From Pseudomonadota bacterium (GTDB lineage Bacteria > Pseudomonadota > Alphaproteobacteria > UBA8366 > JADFVY01), in the NCBI GenBank assembly GCA_015222795.1, contig JADFVY010000534.1, forward strand, positions 1 through 6,699: a stretch of 6,699 nucleotides of DNA. The letters run 5' to 3'. A program made the translations under genes and the position numbers. Position 1 is the first letter of the stretch. Every line of letters starts with the position of its first letter. The notes below the pieces were generated by a model. It had not been told where the DNA came from. It ran no database searches and worked only from the letters and a program-made list of their open reading frames with translations. Shown in pieces: positions 1 to 5,433 of the stretch.

Positions 1-132
1 GCCCTGAACCCCGCGACGGCCCATGCCGACGAAATCGGCAACGCGGCGGCGGGCCGCCTGCCACCCCCAAAACTCCGCCGTCACCCAAGGGAGCAGGCCA
101 AAGGGTTGTTCCGGTCACGGGATTTTCATTGA
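1..132 (+). CDS. possible 3' end of an unidentified gene (partial)
   Basis: The first forward frame is open from the window edge to a TGA at 130-132. Its first 20 codons almost all end in G or C (about 18 of 20), as expected for coding DNA in this genome. The next 20 codons lose that bias. The visible peptide begins ALNPATAHADEIGNAAAGRL and ends in a basic, proline-containing tail; I do not recognise it. The reverse strand is also open over about 1-120, running off the left edge, but it lacks a convincing start and ribosome binding site. If the forward reading is right, the gene ends 64 bases before the ATG of the SitI6-like gene, a spacing that would suit a toxin-immunity pair. Nothing in the 43 visible residues shows a toxin fold. 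Treat this as a weak call. Confidence 0.2.
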   Translation, partial: ALNPATAHADEIGNAAAGRLPPPKLRRHPREQAKGLFRSRDFH

Positions 133-185
133 TCCTTAAGGTCTGTATCGCAAGCTGGACGGGTGTGTGCTGCGAAGCACGAACC

Positions 186-190
186 GGGAG
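186..190 (+). promoter_or_regulatory. ribosome binding site that decides the start at 197
   Basis: GGGAG lies 6 bases before the ATG at 197. The in-frame GTG at 167, which would add ten residues, has no such motif before it. This favours 197 as the start of the SitI6-like gene. Confidence 0.6.
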
Positions 191-196
191 CGATGT

Positions 197-961
197 ATGC
201 CGAACTGGAATCCCTTTCGTCGGAAAGACCAGGTAAAAGTGAAGAATGCGCGCGCATACTTGGCCGATGCTCCGAAATACAAAAGCCACATTTTGGGGGG
301 TGGGCAGTGTCACGTAACCGGGATTGTTTGTCCGGTATGCACACAGTGGGGAGCGGGGGGGCCTTTTTATCCAACCGTGGATTGTTCAACCCTGTATGAA
401 CTTGGCGAGGATATTACCAAGTATATTTACGAGATATCATCTCGCAAGAGCAGGAAACCGATGACTCCGACAGAGCGTAACGAACTGGCGGAAAAGCTCA
501 TCCCGGTACTAGGGCAAGATCGTCCGATCGGATATGGGGCAATCTTCGGCGTCTCACTCGCTGAGGCAAAGGGGCCGATTGGTGATTTTGCGTGGCAAAC
601 CCGTGGACTCGTGTATGTTCGCGAATCGGTATTCAGAGAAATCAACGAGGCTGGCTTTCCGCTTGTCGGAGTTCCAGCACCACTGAAATTTCAGAAAGAC
701 CCGGGAGAGCGCCTGATCCTGCTTGAGCTTCTACCTTCAGCAAGAAGGCTGGCATCGACATTCAAGCAATGCGAAATATGCGACAGGATTCTTGAAGTTG
801 AGGAGACACTAAGAATCGACGGTTCGTCGTTCGACGATTCCATACCCATCCAGTGTGTTTATGAATGGCCAGCCACTGCGGTATTCAGCGCGGATCTTGC
901 TGATTATATCCGCGAAAGGGGCTTCACTGACATCAGCCTGAGCCCTATCGAAGTGGTCTGA
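197..961 (+). CDS. SitI6-like double-CXXC(G) family protein, putative immunity protein
   Basis: This 254-residue protein has the layout I know from the Myxococcus double-CXXCG paralogous family, which includes the SitI6 immunity protein. An N-terminal zinc-ribbon-like knuckle reads CPVC (Cys45, Cys48) and is followed by FYPTVDCSTL (57-66). A central G-IGDFAWQT segment (126-135) precedes a VRES/LKF stretch. A second CEIC pair (Cys192, Cys195) comes next, and the protein ends in a VFSADLADYIRERGF segment (229-243). The glycine after each CXXC is replaced here (Thr49, Asp196). Family knowledge: SitI6 protects Myxococcus cells from the cognate outer-membrane-exchanged SitA6 toxin. A protective role in this organism is inference, because no toxin is recognisable in the window. 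There is no signal peptide or membrane segment. GC is near half, against about two thirds in neighbouring genes, which suggests horizontal acquisition. The gene converges on the AOR gene with a 30-base gap. Confidence 0.72.
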   Translation: MPNWNPFRRKDQVKVKNARAYLADAPKYKSHILGGGQCHVTGIVCPVCTQWGAGGPFYPTVDCSTLYELGEDITKYIYEISSRKSRKPMTPTERNELAEKLIPVLGQDRPIGYGAIFGVSLAEAKGPIGDFAWQTRGLVYVRESVFREINEAGFPLVGVPAPLKFQKDPGERLILLELLPSARRLASTFKQCEICDRILEVEETLRIDGSSFDDSIPIQCVYEWPATAVFSADLADYIRERGFTDISLSPIEVV

Positions 962-991
962 TCAGGATCAGGCCGCTCTTACCCGACTCTC

Positions 992-2713
992 CTACCCCGC
1001 GCGGGCGTCCAGCCATTCGCGGCGGAGGCGGCGGATATCGTCGACCGTGTGGCGGGCTTTCTTGCCGGTGGGGGGCAGCTCCTCGGTAAGGAAGAAGGCC
1101 GGCAGTTCGTCGTCCTCGGCGGTGAAGCCGGCTTGCTCGTTGAATTCCGCCTCCAGCTCCAGCGTCTCGCGGCCCAGCCTCGCGAAGAACTCGGTCGGCA
1201 GCTCGGTGCCCAGCGCGGTGTTGATGGCGTCGACCATGAATTCGTGATTGATGTTGGTCACGGCGCGCCCGAAGATGCAGATGCCCAGCGAATCCGCAGC
1301 CGCCGAATTGGTCTGCATATCCATGGAAATGTCCGTCAGATGTTCGGTGTCCTTGCCCTTGCAGTCATAGGCGGGCAGGTTGCCGACGGTATGGTCGGCG
1401 CCCTGGGCGGTCATCATCATGGAAATCGCGGTCACCTCGACGACGCGAGGGTCGTAGGCGCTGATCGCCTGTTTCTTGATTACCGGCACGCGCCGCACCT
1501 GGTAACGCTCGCCAACCCTGGCCGTGCCCTCGGCCAGCAGGCGGCCGCGCTCGTTGCCCTTCCGGATATCCTCCAGCGCCGCCTCCATGAAGGCGACATC
1601 GCCGAATTCACCCTGGCCGGCCTCCATCAACACGCCCAGCATGGCGCCGGCCTCGATGGTATCGATGCCAAGATCGTTGGCGATGAAGTTCAGGCGCGCC
1701 AGATCGTCTGGATCGTCGAGGCCGCAGTTGGTGCCCATCAGGCCGATGGTCTCGTATTCCAGTGGCGAGACGATCTCATTGCCGTTTTCGTCGGCATAGA
1801 TGTTGCTGCATTTGATCATGCAGCCGGGCATGCAGGCATGTTCGGTATGCCCGCCGCGCGCCATGTTGCGCTCGCGGATATGCTCGCCGCCCATCTTGTT
1901 GACGCCGGTCGCGGTGTCGATCAACTGGCCGGAAGAGAAATTGCGCACCGGCAGGCCGCCGACATGGTTCATCACGTCGGCCATCATCGCCGTGCCCAGC
2001 TTGGTGTAATTCTCGATCGCCGGCTCGGCGGCCAGCTTGGCGTTGTATTCCTTGACCGAGACCATGACCTTCTTGCGGTCGTGGAAGGTCGGCATCTTGT
2101 GCTTGTCGACGACGATGGCCTTGACCTTCTTGGCCCCCATCACCGCGCCGACGCCGCCGCGCGCGGCCAGGCGCTGCGGCCGGCCCTCGGGGTCGGTGAA
2201 GGCGATGCCGGCCATCAGGCCCTGATATTCGCCCACCGGCCCGCAAATTCCGAGGCTCACCTTATCGCCGTATTTCTCGAACAGCATGGCGGCGGCTTCG
2301 ATATTGCCCTTGCCCATATAGGGCTCGGCGCTCTCGAAGGTGATCTCGCCCTCCTTGGGCACGCGAATGACCACCCAATCGTCCGAGGCGCCATAAAGCG
2401 TCAACCCGGCGAGTTCCAACTGGCCCAGCGCGAAGGCGAAGGTGCCGCCGGAGTTGGCCTCCTTGATGCCGCCGGTCAGCGGGCTCTTGCAGCCGACCGA
2501 CAGGCGGTTGGCATTCGAGAAATTGGTGCCGGAAAACGGCCCGGCCGAGAAAATCAGCGGATTCTCCGGCGATAGCGGATCGACCTTGGCGGCACCCGCC
2601 TCAAGCAGCGTCTTGACGATGTAATGCCGCCCGGCGCGCGCCAGCGCCTCGCCCTCCATCTCTTCCGTTTCGATGGTCCGGTCGCCCAGGTTGATATGAA
2701 GATATTTACGCAT
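992..2713 (-). CDS. aldehyde:ferredoxin oxidoreductase (AOR) family tungsten/molybdenum enzyme
   Basis: A 573-residue cytoplasmic enzyme expected to carry a bis-pterin W or Mo centre and one [4Fe-4S] cluster, and to oxidise aldehydes to carboxylates using ferredoxin. The N-terminal AOR domain shows SAGPFSGTNFSNANRLSVG (56-74) and RGGVGAVMGAKKVKAIVV (185-202). Three cluster cysteines are Cys294, Cys298 and Cys302; the fourth is Cys479 in DSLGIC. Pterin-binding DxxG motifs sit at Asp347 (NDLGI) and Asp474 (DSLGIC). EYET at 319-322 and GADHT with His441 match conserved active-site regions. Length is close to the usual ~600. The ATG at 2713 begins the typical MRKYLHINLG; an in-frame ATG at 2770 would place the promoter inside the gene. 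The ribosome binding site is weak (GGAACGGACGG). No ferredoxin, flavoprotein partner or cofactor gene is adjacent. The cysteine spacing C-x3-C-x3-C differs from the C-x2-C-x3-C of Pyrococcus AOR. The true substrate cannot be read from sequence. Confidence 0.9.
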   Translation of the reverse strand: MRKYLHINLGDRTIETEEMEGEALARAGRHYIVKTLLEAGAAKVDPLSPENPLIFSAGPFSGTNFSNANRLSVGCKSPLTGGIKEANSGGTFAFALGQLELAGLTLYGASDDWVVIRVPKEGEITFESAEPYMGKGNIEAAAMLFEKYGDKVSLGICGPVGEYQGLMAGIAFTDPEGRPQRLAARGGVGAVMGAKKVKAIVVDKHKMPTFHDRKKVMVSVKEYNAKLAAEPAIENYTKLGTAMMADVMNHVGGLPVRNFSSGQLIDTATGVNKMGGEHIRERNMARGGHTEHACMPGCMIKCSNIYADENGNEIVSPLEYETIGLMGTNCGLDDPDDLARLNFIANDLGIDTIEAGAMLGVLMEAGQGEFGDVAFMEAALEDIRKGNERGRLLAEGTARVGERYQVRRVPVIKKQAISAYDPRVVEVTAISMMMTAQGADHTVGNLPAYDCKGKDTEHLTDISMDMQTNSAAADSLGICIFGRAVTNINHEFMVDAINTALGTELPTEFFARLGRETLELEAEFNEQAGFTAEDDELPAFFLTEELPPTGKKARHTVDDIRRLRREWLDARAG

Positions 2714-2744
2714 GTCGCACCGTCCGTTCCGCTGAATGTCCTGC

Positions 2745-2772
2745 ACAGGCCATATATTACAACAGGCCATAT
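2745..2772. repeat. two direct copies of ACAGGCCATAT, 17-base period
   Basis: ACAGGCCATAT occurs perfectly at 2745-2755 and 2762-2772. The copies lie over the start-point/-10 region and the spacer of the predicted AOR promoter. A pair of 11-mers at this position is what a repressor or other direct-repeat-binding regulator site would look like. The regulator is unknown. Confidence 0.55.
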
Positions 2773-2778
2773 TGGCAA
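2751..2778 (-). promoter_or_regulatory. candidate sigma-70-type promoter for the AOR gene
   Basis: Read on the minus strand, TTGCCA (2778-2773) is separated by 16 bases from TATATG (2756-2751). Transcription would start near 2744, leaving a leader of about 30 bases before the ATG at 2713. The 11-mer repeats overlap it, which supports a regulated promoter. Confidence 0.5.
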
Positions 2779-2795
2779 CCGCGAATGGCCGTTAC

Positions 2796-2807
2796 TCAGT
2801 ATACTGA
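2796..2807. promoter_or_regulatory. perfect 12-bp palindrome TCAGTATACTGA, candidate operator
   Basis: TCAGTATACTGA is its own reverse complement and lies in an AT-rich stretch of the divergent intergenic region. Its centre is about 57 bases upstream of the predicted AOR transcript start and about 78 upstream of the start of the PLP-enzyme gene. That position would suit a dimeric regulator controlling either or both genes. The binding protein is unknown. Confidence 0.45.
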
Positions 2808-2843
2808 TAAAATAATAGGCGTGCAATAACGATGCGATTTTCG

Positions 2844-2872
2844 TTGAGGCCGCACGCTCATCTATCTATATC
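2844..2872 (+). promoter_or_regulatory. promoter of the D-amino-acid PLP-enzyme gene, predicting a leaderless mRNA
   Basis: TTGAGG (2844-2849), a 17-base spacer, and TATATC (2867-2872) form a good -35/-10 pair. The ATG at 2879 is 7 bases after the -10 box, where transcription itself would normally start. There is no Shine-Dalgarno sequence in the preceding 30 bases, which agrees with leaderless translation. Confidence 0.6.
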
Positions 2873-2878
2873 GCCTGT

Positions 2879-4024
2879 ATGAATAACATCAATTCTCTAC
2901 CCACCCCCTGCCTGTTGCTTGACCGCGCGGTGCTGGAATCCAACTGCCGGCTGATGGCCGAGCGCATGACGAAACTGGGTGTGCGGCTGCGGCCGCATAT
3001 GAAGACCGCGAAATCGGCCAATGTGGCGCGGCTTGCGACCGCCGGGCATTTCGGCGGGATCACGGTCTCGACCCTGCGCGAGGCGCATTATTTTGCCGAG
3101 CGCGGGTTCACCGACATTCTGTACGCCGTTGGTTTCGTACCCTCGAAGATCGGCGAGGCCTCGACGTTGCAGGAAATGGGCGTCGAGATAATTTTGCTGA
3201 CCGACAGCATGAAGGCCGCGGCCGAGACCGCCATCCAGGCGGCCGCAATGGGACATAAATTCCCCATGATGATCGAGATCGACACCGGCGACGGGCGCTG
3301 CGGGCTGGACCCGGTCTCGGAAGCCGGCGATATCGTCAATCTGGGACGCGTCATCCACAAGTCGGCGGCGCTGGAACTGCGCGGTGTGCTGACCCATGCG
3401 GGCCAGTCCTATCACGGCGCATCCGTTGAGGCGATCAAGGCGATTGCCGAGGATGAGCGCGCCGGTATCGTTGCCGCGGCGGACCTGCTGCGCGGCGCCG
3501 GATTGCCCTGCCCGGTGGTTTCCGCCGGCTCGACGCCGACGGCGCGGTACGCGGAAAATCTGGACGGGGTTACGGAAATGCGGCCCGGCGTCTACATGTT
3601 CGGCGATGTAGATCAGGCGCTGATCGGTTCCTGCACGTACGACCATATCGCGGTCACCGTGCTGGCCAGCGTGATCGGCCATAACCGGCGCACGAAGAAG
3701 ATCGTCACGGACGCCGGCGGATTGGCGCTGTCCAAGGATATCGGGCCGGCCGAGTTCGACCCGGATACCGGTTACGGCACGGTGACGGGCAAGGGGGGCA
3801 AACCGCGCGCCGACCGACTGTATGTCGCGGCGGTCAGCCAGGAACACGGCCAGCTGGCCCTGCCCGGCGGCGCGGAGCCGCCCTGGGATGAATTTCCGGT
3901 CGGCGGGCGGGTGCGGATTTTGCCCAACCATGTCTGCATGACGGCGGCCGCCCATAACAGCTATCGCGTGATCGGCGAGGCCGGGAAAATCACCGAAAAA
4001 TGGGATCGCGTGAACGGCTGGTAG
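2879..4024 (+). CDS. PLP-dependent D-serine dehydratase / D-threonine aldolase family enzyme (DSD1-like)
   Basis: A 381-residue cytosolic fold-type III PLP enzyme with an N-terminal alanine-racemase-like barrel and a C-terminal metal-binding domain. The cofactor lysine is Lys42 in RPHMKTAKS (38-46). Phosphate-binding and barrel motifs are EIDTGDGRCG (133-142), THAGQSY (172-178), SAGSTPT (215-221) and MRPGVYMFGD (234-243). SQEHGQL (320-326) and LPNHVC (348-353) follow. In this family the metal pair is His-x-Cys in zinc D-serine or hydroxyaspartate dehydratases and His-x-Asp in D-threonine aldolases. His351-x-Cys353 therefore favours a dehydratase that eliminates ammonia from a D-beta-hydroxy amino acid. 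Length is normal. The ATG at 2879 fits the usual short N-terminus before LPTPCLLLD. The gene is divergent from the AOR gene across 165 bases, so shared control is plausible. The exact substrate is uncertain. Confidence 0.87.
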   Translation: MNNINSLPTPCLLLDRAVLESNCRLMAERMTKLGVRLRPHMKTAKSANVARLATAGHFGGITVSTLREAHYFAERGFTDILYAVGFVPSKIGEASTLQEMGVEIILLTDSMKAAAETAIQAAAMGHKFPMMIEIDTGDGRCGLDPVSEAGDIVNLGRVIHKSAALELRGVLTHAGQSYHGASVEAIKAIAEDERAGIVAAADLLRGAGLPCPVVSAGSTPTARYAENLDGVTEMRPGVYMFGDVDQALIGSCTYDHIAVTVLASVIGHNRRTKKIVTDAGGLALSKDIGPAEFDPDTGYGTVTGKGGKPRADRLYVAAVSQEHGQLALPGGAEPPWDEFPVGGRVRILPNHVCMTAAAHNSYRVIGEAGKITEKWDRVNGW

Positions 4025-4028
4025 AGGT

Positions 4029-4051
4029 GAAATGCTGCAATGCAGCAATTC
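4029..4051 (+). other. small hairpin just after the PLP-enzyme stop codon
   Basis: TGCTGC (4033-4038) and GCAGCA (4042-4047) pair around an AAT loop. GAA (4029-4031) and TTC (4049-4051) extend the stem past one A-A mismatch. It begins 5 bases after the TAG. It could mark the mRNA 3' end, but no T-run follows, so it is not a classical intrinsic terminator. Confidence 0.4.
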
Positions 4052-4059
4052 GTCTAACA

Positions 4060-4076
4060 TACCTTAATAAAAGGTA
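4060..4076. other. short AT-rich hairpin TACCTT / AAGGTA
   Basis: TACCTT (4060-4065) pairs with AAGGTA (4071-4076) around a 5-base AATAA loop. No T-run follows on either strand, so terminator activity is unlikely. It may be a weak protein-binding dyad in the 176-base gap before the DUF1127 gene. Confidence 0.25.
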
Positions 4077-4138
4077 AAAACGAGCTATTCGATTTTCCGA
4101 TTACTGCCCTGCAAAAAAATCATTCCTCCTTTGGCGCT

Positions 4139-4157
4139 GGCGGGCATATATACCGCC
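4139..4157 (+). promoter_or_regulatory. dyad GGCGG-N9-CCGCC around a TATATA box, upstream of the DUF1127 gene
   Basis: GGCGG (4139-4143) and CCGCC (4153-4157) form an inverted repeat enclosing TATATA (4147-4152), a plausible -10 box about 48 bases before the ATG at 4201. I see no convincing -35 at the right distance. A regulator on the dyad, or an activator-dependent promoter, would fit; this is inference. Confidence 0.3.
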
Positions 4158-4186
4158 CAGACAACATTTCTTCATTAACCCGTGCC

Positions 4187-4192
4187 AAGGAA
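4187..4192 (+). promoter_or_regulatory. ribosome binding site AAGGAA of the DUF1127 gene
   Basis: AAGGAA lies 8 bases before the ATG at 4201. It is among the clearest Shine-Dalgarno sequences in the window and supports the reality of this short gene. Confidence 0.65.
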
Positions 4193-4200
4193 TACCGATC

Positions 4201-4356
4201 ATGTTTTTAGACCGCATCAGCAATGATTACCGCCGTTGGCGCGAACAGCGCCGCACCGTTGCCGAACTGTCCAGGCTCAGCGCCCGTCAGCTTGAGGATA
4301 TCGGCATCGCGCCGTACGAGATCGAAGACGCCGCGCGCGGCATGTTCCGCCGTTGA
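4201..4356 (+). CDS. DUF1127 (YjiS-like) small arginine-rich protein, 51 aa
   Basis: A 51-residue basic protein. Its first third contains YRRWREQRR (10-18). The conserved DUF1127 core follows: VAELSRLSARQLEDIGIAP (20-38), then YEIEDAARGMFRR to the end. The L-x-x-L-S-x-R-Q-L-x-D-I-G-I pattern is diagnostic of this family. Family knowledge: alphaproteobacterial DUF1127 proteins have been linked to phosphate and carbon metabolism and to RNA binding; no biochemical role can be assigned here. It has its own ribosome binding site (AAGGAA), stands alone after a 176-base gap, and is followed 4 bases later by a strong terminator, so it is probably a monocistronic unit. Its high GC agrees with the host. 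It is easily missed by gene callers with a length cut-off. Confidence 0.85.
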   Translation: MFLDRISNDYRRWREQRRTVAELSRLSARQLEDIGIAPYEIEDAARGMFRR

Positions 4357-4360
4357 TGGT

Positions 4361-4416
4361 AAAATAAAGGCGGGGACGTTCGATATAATTTGCCGAACGC
4401 TGCCCCGCCTTATTTT
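4361..4416. terminator. bidirectional intrinsic terminator between convergent genes
   Basis: The left arm at 4361-4375 (AAAATAAAGGCGGGG) pairs with the right arm at 4403-4416 (CCCCGCCTTATTTT), with one extra A bulged. Inside, CGTTCG (4377-4382) pairs with CGAACG (4394-4399) around an 11-base loop. Both strands end in a TTATTTT-type tract, so it can terminate the DUF1127 transcript (+) and the ureohydrolase operon (-). Its right arm contains the TAA stop codon (4410-4412) and last codon of the binding-protein gene. Confidence 0.85.
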
Positions 4417-5405
4417 CCCGTTACCACGGCCCGGCTAACTAATTCTTCGGCCTTTGCCGCGGTTTGCAGCCTGCCAAAGCCCGACCATATTTCGACCGCG
4501 TTCGTTATGGTCCCGGTTAGTGGACCCGGCTTCACCGCCGTCCCGAACAAAGCCTTGTTCATAGGCTTGTCGTAATAGGCGATGCCCTTGCGCATCTCCT
4601 TGACCACGTCATCATCCCTCAGCCAGCGCCCGACACCCGCCGCAATCAGCTTGGCGGAATCGTTGGGATTCCTTTTCGCCCAGGCGATAGCGCGCAGCCA
4701 GGCACGGTACAATCCCAGAAATTCCTTCCGCCGTTTATCAAGCACCTCGCCGCGCGCCACAACCATCTCCACCAGTAATCCGGGCTGCTTCGAGCTGTCG
4801 GTCAACACACGGCCATGCTTCATCTTGGCGGTGCGGGCCAGCCAGGGATGCCAGGTGACGGCGGCATCGACTTCCCCGCGTTCGAAAGCCAGGCCGGCCT
4901 CGCCGGGCGCCTTGGAAATCGTTGTTATGTCGGTTTGGGTCATGCCCGCCGTTTTCAGCAATGCGTTCAGGTAGAACTGCCGGCTGGAATCCGGCTCGAC
5001 CGCAATCGTTTTGCCCGTCAGGTCCGAGATTTTCTTTATGTCGTTATTCGCGACAAGCCCGTCGCCACCATCGGATTCGGCGATAGCGAAGACGAACCGC
5101 AGCTCACCATCCGCCGCCAATTGCAGGATAGCCTCGTCGATATTGGCGGTAATCGCGTCCACCTCGCCGGTGGCCAGCGCCGAGGCGCGGATCCTGACAT
5201 CCTCGATATTGACCAGTTCGACCTCCACGCCCTCCTCGGCGAACCAGCCTTTTTCCAGCGCAATGAAAAACGGCCCCGGCGCCACCCAGCTCTCATAGCC
5301 AAGCCGCAGGGGCTCGGCGCGGGCCGGCGGGGCGGCCAGCAACAGCCCAAGCGCCAGCAGCACCATCCACGCCGTCGCGCCGCGCCTGGTCCTCAATACC
5401 TTCAT
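4410..5405 (-). CDS. NitT/TauT-like ABC transporter periplasmic substrate-binding protein
   Basis: A 331-residue exported protein. Residues 1-30 are a classic signal peptide: basic MKVLRTRRG, hydrophobic WMVLLALGLLLAA, and a probable cut after ARA30. The mature part starts LRLGYESWVAPGPFFIALEKG (33-53), typical of NMT1/THI5-like and taurine/nitrate-type binding proteins. It continues with GEVDAITANIDE (80-91), a second lobe at DLTGKTIAVEPDSSRQFYL (128-146), and FERGEVDAAVTWHPWLA (174-190). No lipobox cysteine is visible, so it is probably free in the periplasm. It begins 28 bases after the ureohydrolase stop and is surely co-transcribed with it. The operon then ends at a strong terminator without a permease or ATPase gene. 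The context suggests a guanidino or related nitrogen compound as ligand, but the sequence does not fix this. The ribosome binding site is weak. Confidence 0.85.
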   Translation of the reverse strand: MKVLRTRRGATAWMVLLALGLLLAAPPARAEPLRLGYESWVAPGPFFIALEKGWFAEEGVEVELVNIEDVRIRASALATGEVDAITANIDEAILQLAADGELRFVFAIAESDGGDGLVANNDIKKISDLTGKTIAVEPDSSRQFYLNALLKTAGMTQTDITTISKAPGEAGLAFERGEVDAAVTWHPWLARTAKMKHGRVLTDSSKQPGLLVEMVVARGEVLDKRRKEFLGLYRAWLRAIAWAKRNPNDSAKLIAAGVGRWLRDDDVVKEMRKGIAYYDKPMNKALFGTAVKPGPLTGTITNAVEIWSGFGRLQTAAKAEELVSRAVVTGK

Positions 5406-5433
5406 GCCGTTCCGTCCGGGCCGAATATCCCGC

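Noticed and set aside
1..82. Reverse-strand gene leaving the window to the left from a GTG at 84
   Set aside because: The frame is open and reads plausibly, but it has no ribosome binding site and starts inside the forward GC3-biased frame; too short to decide.
996..1005. CCCGCGCGGG palindrome as a terminator between the two convergent genes on the left
   Set aside because: It lies within the last codons of the AOR gene, is only 10 bp without a loop, and has no T-run.
1049..2575. A 508-codon open frame on the plus strand, antisense to the AOR gene
   Set aside because: It mirrors the high-GC AOR gene, whose protein has full family motifs; the antisense product is low in conserved features and rich in His, Gly, Asp and Arg, as is typical of shadow frames.
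2714..2770. N-terminal extension of the AOR to the ATG at 2770
   Set aside because: It would translate through the predicted -10 box; AOR proteins normally begin close to the KYLHINLG-type strand.
2897..4060. A 387-codon open frame on the minus strand, antisense to the PLP-enzyme gene
   Set aside because: The plus-strand gene has clear PLP and metal motifs; the antisense frame has none and is explained by codon bias.
4131..4146. Sigma-54 (-24/-12) promoter upstream of the DUF1127 gene
   Set aside because: TTGGCGC is present but the GC element is not at the required distance.
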